Both the position numbers and the translations under genes were made by a program. This document shows positions 14,468-18,547 of a stretch of 18,547 bases of DNA, piece after piece. The stretch's first letter is position 1. The number at the start of each line of letters is the position of its first letter. A model generated the notes under the pieces. That model searched no databases, had not been told where the DNA came from, and saw nothing but the letters and a program-made list of their open reading frames with translations. The stretch is from positions 1 to 18,547 of the forward strand of contig JAZUJX010000036.1 in assembly GCA_045642965.1 (NCBI GenBank). Direction: 5' to 3'. This DNA comes from Equadaptatus sp045642965 (GTDB lineage: Bacteria > Synergistota > Synergistia > Synergistales > Synergistaceae).

Positions 14468-15631
14468 ATGGCAGATTTCGGCTTCGGCTGCATGAGGCTT
14501 CCGGTTACTGATTCAAAAAATCTTTCGTCCTTTGATTTTCCGCTCATCGAAAAACTGTTTGACACTTATCTTGAACACGGCTTCAGATATTTTGACACAG
14601 CATACGTTTATCACGGGGGAAAAGGAGAAGAAGCCGTACGCAAAGCTCTTGTGGAACGTCACGCAAGAAACGAATTCGAGCTTGCGACAAAGCTGCCGCT
14701 CCGCACCTTCAAGGATTTGGACGAACTGAAACAGATTTTTAACAAGCAGCTTGACAACTGCGGCGTTGAATATTTTGACTACTATCTGCTGCACAACGTA
14801 GGGACAAACGTATGGGCAAGGATGAAACAGCACAACGTTATCGGCTTTGCGGCTGAGAAAAAAAACGAAGGAAAAATAAAAAAACTCGGCATATCCTTCC
14901 ACGACAAGCCGGAGCTTTTTGACGAAATACTCTCGGAGTACGCTGGAAAAATTAATTTCGTTCAGCTGCAGGTCAACTATGCCGATATGGAAACAGAAGG
15001 CGTACAGGCCCGCGAATGCCTTGAAATCGCGGCGAAATACAATCTGCCGGTAACGGTTATGGAGCCGGTAAAAGGCGGAACGCTCGCGAAAATTCCCGCT
15101 GAAGCGGAAAAACTTCTGCGCGGCATGCGTCCGGACGCAACGCCCGCCTCATGGGCGCTTCGCTTTGCCGCCTCACAGAAAGGCGTAGTACGCGTACTTT
15201 CAGGCATGAACAGCATGGAACAGCTCGAAGACAACCTGAAAACCTTTGAAGATTTTGAGCCAGTTACGGAAGAAGAAACGAAAACGCTGTTCCGCGCGGC
15301 AGAAATAATAAACTCGCAGACGGCGGTCAAATGCACAGGCTGTGGATACTGCACGGAAGGCTGCCCGAAAGGCATCGCCATACCCAAAATATTCGCTCTC
15401 TACAACAGTATATCGCGTCTCACCGGCAGCTTCTCAAGCGAACACACCTACTATACAAACCTCGTCCTGCAGACAGCACTTGCAAGCAGCTGCATAAAAT
15501 GCGGCAAATGCGAGCAGGCGTGCCCTCAGCATCTGAAAATCAGGACTCTGCTTGAAGACTGTGTTGAAAAACTTGAAAACGGCAACGTAATACTCGCGCC
15601 GTTCCTCGAAAAGCTCAAAAACAATGGCTGA
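14468..15631 (+). CDS. Aldo/keto reductase with C-terminal 4Fe-4S ferredoxin domain
   Basis: The 387-residue protein is an aldo/keto reductase barrel with two 4Fe-4S motifs. The catalytic tetrad is visible as Asp43 and Tyr48 (YFDTAYVYHGG), Lys75 (ATKLPL) and His109 (YYLLHN). The C-terminus has CTGCGYCTEGCPKGI (Cys289, 292, 295, 299) and CIKCGKCEQACPQ (Cys342, 345, 348, 352), so it probably exchanges electrons with ferredoxin or another iron-sulfur protein as well as, or in place of, NAD(P)H. This architecture is common in anaerobes; substrates are generally unknown. The ATG at 14468 has GAGGTG six bases upstream; an upstream TTG in frame adds a short tail without support. It overlaps the DUF1893 gene by eight bases. 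Confidence 0.93.
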   Translation: MADFGFGCMRLPVTDSKNLSSFDFPLIEKLFDTYLEHGFRYFDTAYVYHGGKGEEAVRKALVERHARNEFELATKLPLRTFKDLDELKQIFNKQLDNCGVEYFDYYLLHNVGTNVWARMKQHNVIGFAAEKKNEGKIKKLGISFHDKPELFDEILSEYAGKINFVQLQVNYADMETEGVQARECLEIAAKYNLPVTVMEPVKGGTLAKIPAEAEKLLRGMRPDATPASWALRFAASQKGVVRVLSGMNSMEQLEDNLKTFEDFEPVTEEETKTLFRAAEIINSQTAVKCTGCGYCTEGCPKGIAIPKIFALYNSISRLTGSFSSEHTYYTNLVLQTALASSCIKCGKCEQACPQHLKIRTLLEDCVEKLENGNVILAPFLEKLKNNG

Positions 15632-16049
15632 CGACCTCGCACGCGCCCGCGAACTGCTGGCGGCAGGTTTTTGCACCTGCGCGCTTGTCTGCGGCGAAAA
15701 AGAAATTACAAGCACAGAGCGCGGCGTAAAACCGCTGCTTGAATTGTACGAAAGCGGCAGGGATTACTCCGCGTACTCGGCGGCAGACAAGGTAATCGGC
15801 AACGGCGCCGCCTTTCTTTACGTTCTTTTGGGCATTAAGAAAATATACTGCGGGGTCATAAGCGCTGACGCAAAAGCGACGCTTGACACAAACGGAATTG
15901 AAATTATATACGGGGAACTTGTACCGGCAATAATCAACCACGACAAAACCGGCTTCTGCCCCGTTGAAACGGCAGTAAAGGGAATAACGGAACCGCAGAC
16001 TGCCCTTGACGCCATAAAAACTCAGCTGCGAAAGATGAAGATAATATAA
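15624..16049 (+). CDS. DUF1893 domain protein
   Basis: A 141-residue protein of the DUF1893 family, whose function is unknown to me. The recognisable core is LLAAGFCTCALVCGEKEITSTERGVKPLLELYE followed by SAADKVIGNGAAFLYVLLGIKKIYCGVISADAKATL, an alpha/beta pattern with no signal peptide or membrane span. Several cysteines are present (Cys17, Cys19, Cys23 region and CGV), but not in a standard metal motif. The ATG at 15624 lies in the last codons of the reductase gene (eight-base overlap), so coupled translation and a linked role are likely. Related proteins are sometimes found next to iron-sulfur or redox genes, but I would not assign a function. Its TAA lies in the stem of the downstream hairpin. 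Confidence 0.8.
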   Translation: MADDLARARELLAAGFCTCALVCGEKEITSTERGVKPLLELYESGRDYSAYSAADKVIGNGAAFLYVLLGIKKIYCGVISADAKATLDTNGIEIIYGELVPAIINHDKTGFCPVETAVKGITEPQTALDAIKTQLRKMKII

Positions 16050-16080
16050 CGCTCTATAAACTTACGTTTACAGAGCGTTA
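16047..16080. terminator. Bidirectional terminator between convergent genes
   Basis: Arms at 16047-16061 and 16066-16080 (core TAACGCTCT) pair at 14 of 15 positions as plus-strand RNA, and at all 15 with one G-U as minus-strand RNA, around a four-base loop. It lies between the plus-strand DUF1893 gene, whose stop codon is inside the stem, and the minus-strand DUF4127 gene. There is no long T run on either side. Confidence 0.65.
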
Positions 16081-16107
16081 ACAGTAATATATTTTATTCG
16101 CTGGCAG

Positions 16108-17751
16108 TTAATGAGGCAGCGTCATAATACTATAGTCGGTAGTTCGGGGCAGCACAATCGCTCCTATAAATGTGCGGTGCCATGGGAAATAGAATTCCAA
16201 CTGCTCTATTCCATCATATTTTGGCAAATGTACTACAGCAAATTCGCGCATCATAGCGGTTGTTTCTTCCGCCACTTCGTTTTCGTATTCTCTTAAATTG
16301 AGACACAGGCTGTGATCCCCATATTTACGGCCAAGCATATTCATAACTTTTTTACGTATATTCCCCTGATAGACATAGTCTATAAGATAACGCTCCATCA
16401 GAAGACGTTTACGGTCGTTTTCAGAAAGACGGGCCGCTATAATGCCCTGTCCGATTGCAAAGCCCATACTGTTGGTCGGTGTGTTCCATCCGGCATAGGC
16501 GCAAAGCTTCATTAAAAGGTTCCTTTTATGCAGTTCTTTTATCATCGCGTTATCTGCCCCGTTGGCAAAAGCGATATCGGCAACTGCCACTTTATAGTTT
16601 TGCTTTATTTTACTCTCAACTACATTCGCAAATTCCTTCGTTCCATAGCGCGGTTTGTTGCCTGAAGCCGACACCTTCGTCAGAGAATGATACGAGTCAG
16701 TACTGCCGTCCGGATTAGTGTTGATAAGAAGTATCAAATCTGCTTCGTCATCCAGAAAAACCTGTTTGCCGCCTGCGGCAGTGATTTCTTCCGAGACAGA
16801 ACTGCGAATGGGTACATCGGAAAAAGCAGGGACAGTATCTCCGCCTCTGCCGATATTATACTGAACCTTAACTCTTGGTGTAATATGTTCATATTTGTTT
16901 ACGGCACGTGTTAAAAGCAGCATGGCAAATTCGTCAATTCCGGTCATAAGCCGGAACTGCTCATTCGAAACTCTTCTGCCATAGGCAGCCAGTTTACGTC
17001 CCTCCATATGTGTGGCAGAGAACGGTGCATTGTCGTCTTTACCAACGATAAAATATCCCAGCACTCCTTCATGAGCCAAATCAATCAGTTTTTTACTGAC
17101 GTCAAGATTTTTCTTTCTTCTTCCGCACCAATCCTGCCAGGCAGCCGGCGTAATTGTGTCCAGCAGTTCATTCAGTTGTTTCTCTTCGCCTTCACTTAAT
17201 CCCTGTATATCTTTTTTGTCCAACAGACCTGAAGCGAGGAAAATCTCTCTGCCGCAGCGTTTATAGTATTCGGGTTCTTCACCGCCAGATGCACCTGGGC
17301 TGACCGGAGTACGCATAAGAGAACCAAAGGCATATATATTCAGGGCCGGATTTTCTTTTTTAAGAGAAACTATATTTTCTACTCTGTTATTCAGCTCTTC
17401 AGCACTGAGCTCATGTGTTCTTGAGGCTGTCAGCCCGCCGTAAATCATGGCATCAGATGACACAACTGCCGCCACTACCCCTTTTGCGTGTTCCTTTGCC
17501 CATTCTGCAAGTCTTCCGGGATTTCCGGTTCTGGAAGAACTTCCAAGCAGTTCTTTAGGGGCAAGAACAACTTCGTATCCAAGCATACTGATTGCCTCCG
17601 CGGAAACTTCTCCGGAAGTAGGTCTGTCATCCTGGGGGATAAAAAGTATTTTTCCTTTGCCGTGAAATTCAGCAGCTTCAGCCGAAGATAAGCAAAGGAT
17701 TGATATGATTACAAAACAAAAAGCAGAAAAGACAAATAATAATTTTTTCAT
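16108..17751 (-). CDS. DUF4127 family exported protein
   Basis: A 547-residue protein of the DUF4127 family. It begins with a classic signal peptide: MKKLLF, a hydrophobic core (VFSAFCFVIISILCL) and a likely cut after SSAEAA. The mature part starts with FHGKGKILFIPQDDRPTSGE, the family hallmark near the N-terminus, then LSSDAMIYGGL-like sequence (VSSDAMIYGGLTASRTHE), FGSLMRTPVSPGASGG, DNAPFSATHMEGRKL, and DIAFANGADNAM with YAGWNTPTNSMG near the C-terminal third. Conserved Asp, Glu, Arg and His clusters suggest an enzyme, but no function is established. The ATG at 17751 has no ribosome site; a GTG at 17763 has GAGAAAG five bases before it, so the true start is uncertain. A single-gene unit beside an L,D-transpeptidase suggests an envelope role (inference). 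Confidence 0.85.
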   Translation of the reverse strand: MKKLLFVFSAFCFVIISILCLSSAEAAEFHGKGKILFIPQDDRPTSGEVSAEAISMLGYEVVLAPKELLGSSSRTGNPGRLAEWAKEHAKGVVAAVVSSDAMIYGGLTASRTHELSAEELNNRVENIVSLKKENPALNIYAFGSLMRTPVSPGASGGEEPEYYKRCGREIFLASGLLDKKDIQGLSEGEEKQLNELLDTITPAAWQDWCGRRKKNLDVSKKLIDLAHEGVLGYFIVGKDDNAPFSATHMEGRKLAAYGRRVSNEQFRLMTGIDEFAMLLLTRAVNKYEHITPRVKVQYNIGRGGDTVPAFSDVPIRSSVSEEITAAGGKQVFLDDEADLILLINTNPDGSTDSYHSLTKVSASGNKPRYGTKEFANVVESKIKQNYKVAVADIAFANGADNAMIKELHKRNLLMKLCAYAGWNTPTNSMGFAIGQGIIAARLSENDRKRLLMERYLIDYVYQGNIRKKVMNMLGRKYGDHSLCLNLREYENEVAEETTAMMREFAVVHLPKYDGIEQLEFYFPWHRTFIGAIVLPRTTDYSIMTLPH

Positions 17752-17807
17752 GACTATAAACACACAATCTTTCTCAAAATATGGTCATAATTCATCTTTA
17801 ACAGGTC

Positions 17808-17837
17808 TATATATCGTACCGTAAATTGTATCCTCAA
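17808..17837 (-). promoter_or_regulatory. Possible promoter for the DUF4127 gene
   Basis: TTGAGG (17832-17837) is followed after 18 bases by TATATA (17808-17813) on the minus strand. Both are moderate matches. The same stretch also encodes a 21-codon reading frame (17785-17850), so only one interpretation may be right. Otherwise the gap between this gene and the L,D-transpeptidase shows nothing clear. Confidence 0.3.
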
Positions 17838-17885
17838 TCAAATCCTTCATCGTTTCCGATTGCCTGACAACACACTTTGCAGCAA

Positions 17886-18545
17886 TCAGTATTTGTAAAT
17901 ACAGATATGCGATCCGGGTTCGACCGTGCGGAGCATATCTTTCACAACGTCTTCAGGAACAGCTATGCAGCCTGCGGTGTATTCGTGGTTTCCGCAACAG
18001 TGCAGGAATATTCCCGAACCTTTGCCCCACTCGTTTTCTTTGTTGTAATCAAGAGCCAGCGCGTAAGCATAGGCTTTCGTGTATTCAATCAAGTGCTCGC
18101 TGTTTTCGCTGCATTTGTGCTGAACTTTTGAGGTATCGACAAAGAGGTTGTAATATTTTTTGTCCCCGCACCAGTACATGCTGTCTGTCAGCTTTGTGTA
18201 AGCAATTTTGCTTCCAGGGTCTTCTTCGACGCCGAATGCCATTGTAAATTTAAAGTCACCGAGCGGCGTTTTCATGTCGCCTTCTTTTGTTTTGCCCGTT
18301 CCCGCTTTGCCGATAAAGGCTTTGCTCCGGATTTTCTTTTCCCATTTGCCGTTTTCCTTAACGTACAGGCACAGTTCAGCTTTCGACGCGCCGGTTTGTT
18401 TTACCAGAACCAGCTGCTGAACACTGTCGTCAGTCAAATACTGCTTCAGATATTTTTTTTCGGAACCGCGCAAGGCGAGCGCAGTAAGAATCAGAAACAG
18501 CGTGCACACGATAATTATATAGGATTTTTTGTAATTTTTCATCAT
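17886..18545 (-). CDS. L,D-transpeptidase (YkuD domain), membrane-anchored
   Basis: A protein of up to 219 residues with a single N-terminal membrane segment (about 8-25, KSYIIIVCTLFLILTALAL) and a YkuD catalytic domain, which makes 3-3 cross-links in peptidoglycan or attaches proteins to it. The domain shows GKTKEGDMKTPLGDF at 84-98, a conserved substrate-side pattern. The active-site region is FLHCCGNHEYTAGCIAVPE, with His182 and catalytic Cys193 in a T-x-G-C variant of the usual S-x-G-C motif. Because no signal cleavage site is evident, it is probably anchored with the domain in the periplasm. The start is ATGATG at 18545/18542, two bases from the window edge; a start further upstream cannot be excluded, so the gene may be partial. 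Confidence 0.88.
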   Translation of the reverse strand: MMKNYKKSYIIIVCTLFLILTALALRGSEKKYLKQYLTDDSVQQLVLVKQTGASKAELCLYVKENGKWEKKIRSKAFIGKAGTGKTKEGDMKTPLGDFKFTMAFGVEEDPGSKIAYTKLTDSMYWCGDKKYYNLFVDTSKVQHKCSENSEHLIEYTKAYAYALALDYNKENEWGKGSGIFLHCCGNHEYTAGCIAVPEDVVKDMLRTVEPGSHICIYKY

Positions 18546-18547
18546 AC

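Overview
The window is a compact stretch of bacterial chromosome with mostly core genes. Eleven of the fourteen larger genes and one overlooked 57-codon gene are on the minus strand in short, tightly packed transcription units; two genes are on the plus strand. The gene set (Na+-type membrane pyrophosphatase, Rex redox sensor, ferredoxin-type aldo/keto reductase, LapA-like envelope protein, periplasmic L,D-transpeptidase) suggests an anaerobic bacterium, probably one with two membranes. A member of the Synergistota would fit, but this is inference from gene content and not a phylogenetic result. I see no phage, insertion sequence, CRISPR array, tRNA or rRNA.

Reading the minus strand from high to low coordinates, 18545-16108 carries two exported envelope proteins of separate type: an L,D-transpeptidase (possibly running off the window edge) and a DUF4127 protein with a signal peptide. 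They face a plus-strand pair, 14468-16049, made of an aldo/keto reductase with two 4Fe-4S motifs and an overlapping DUF1893 gene. The two convergent units share one long hairpin. A divergent AI-2E-type permease gene (14318-13236) lies next to the reductase, with an inverted repeat over its -10 box. It is followed by hppA (13063-11090), whose motifs predict a K+-dependent, probably Na+-pumping pyrophosphatase.

A 170-base spacer with a terminator hairpin and an AT-rich inverted repeat leads to the macromolecular-synthesis unit: dnaG, a 57-codon gene coupled to it by ATGA, and rpoD, whose sigma factor has a long Lys/Ala-rich N-terminal extension. A 15-bp perfect hairpin closes this unit. Next comes a two-gene unit of an RqcP-like S4 protein and rex, joined by TAATG, with a good promoter that overlaps a Rex-operator-like sequence. 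Then come yajC-secD-secF (protein export accessory complex), closed by a strong intrinsic terminator, and finally lapA-like, recJ and rel (cut by the left edge), with their own promoter and one-to-six-base spacings.

Most of the window is recognisable housekeeping. The least explained items are the small dnaG-rpoD gene, the rpoD N-terminal extension, the DUF4127 and DUF1893 proteins, the Rex-site candidate and the hairpin repeats. I did not find a convincing new multi-gene system.
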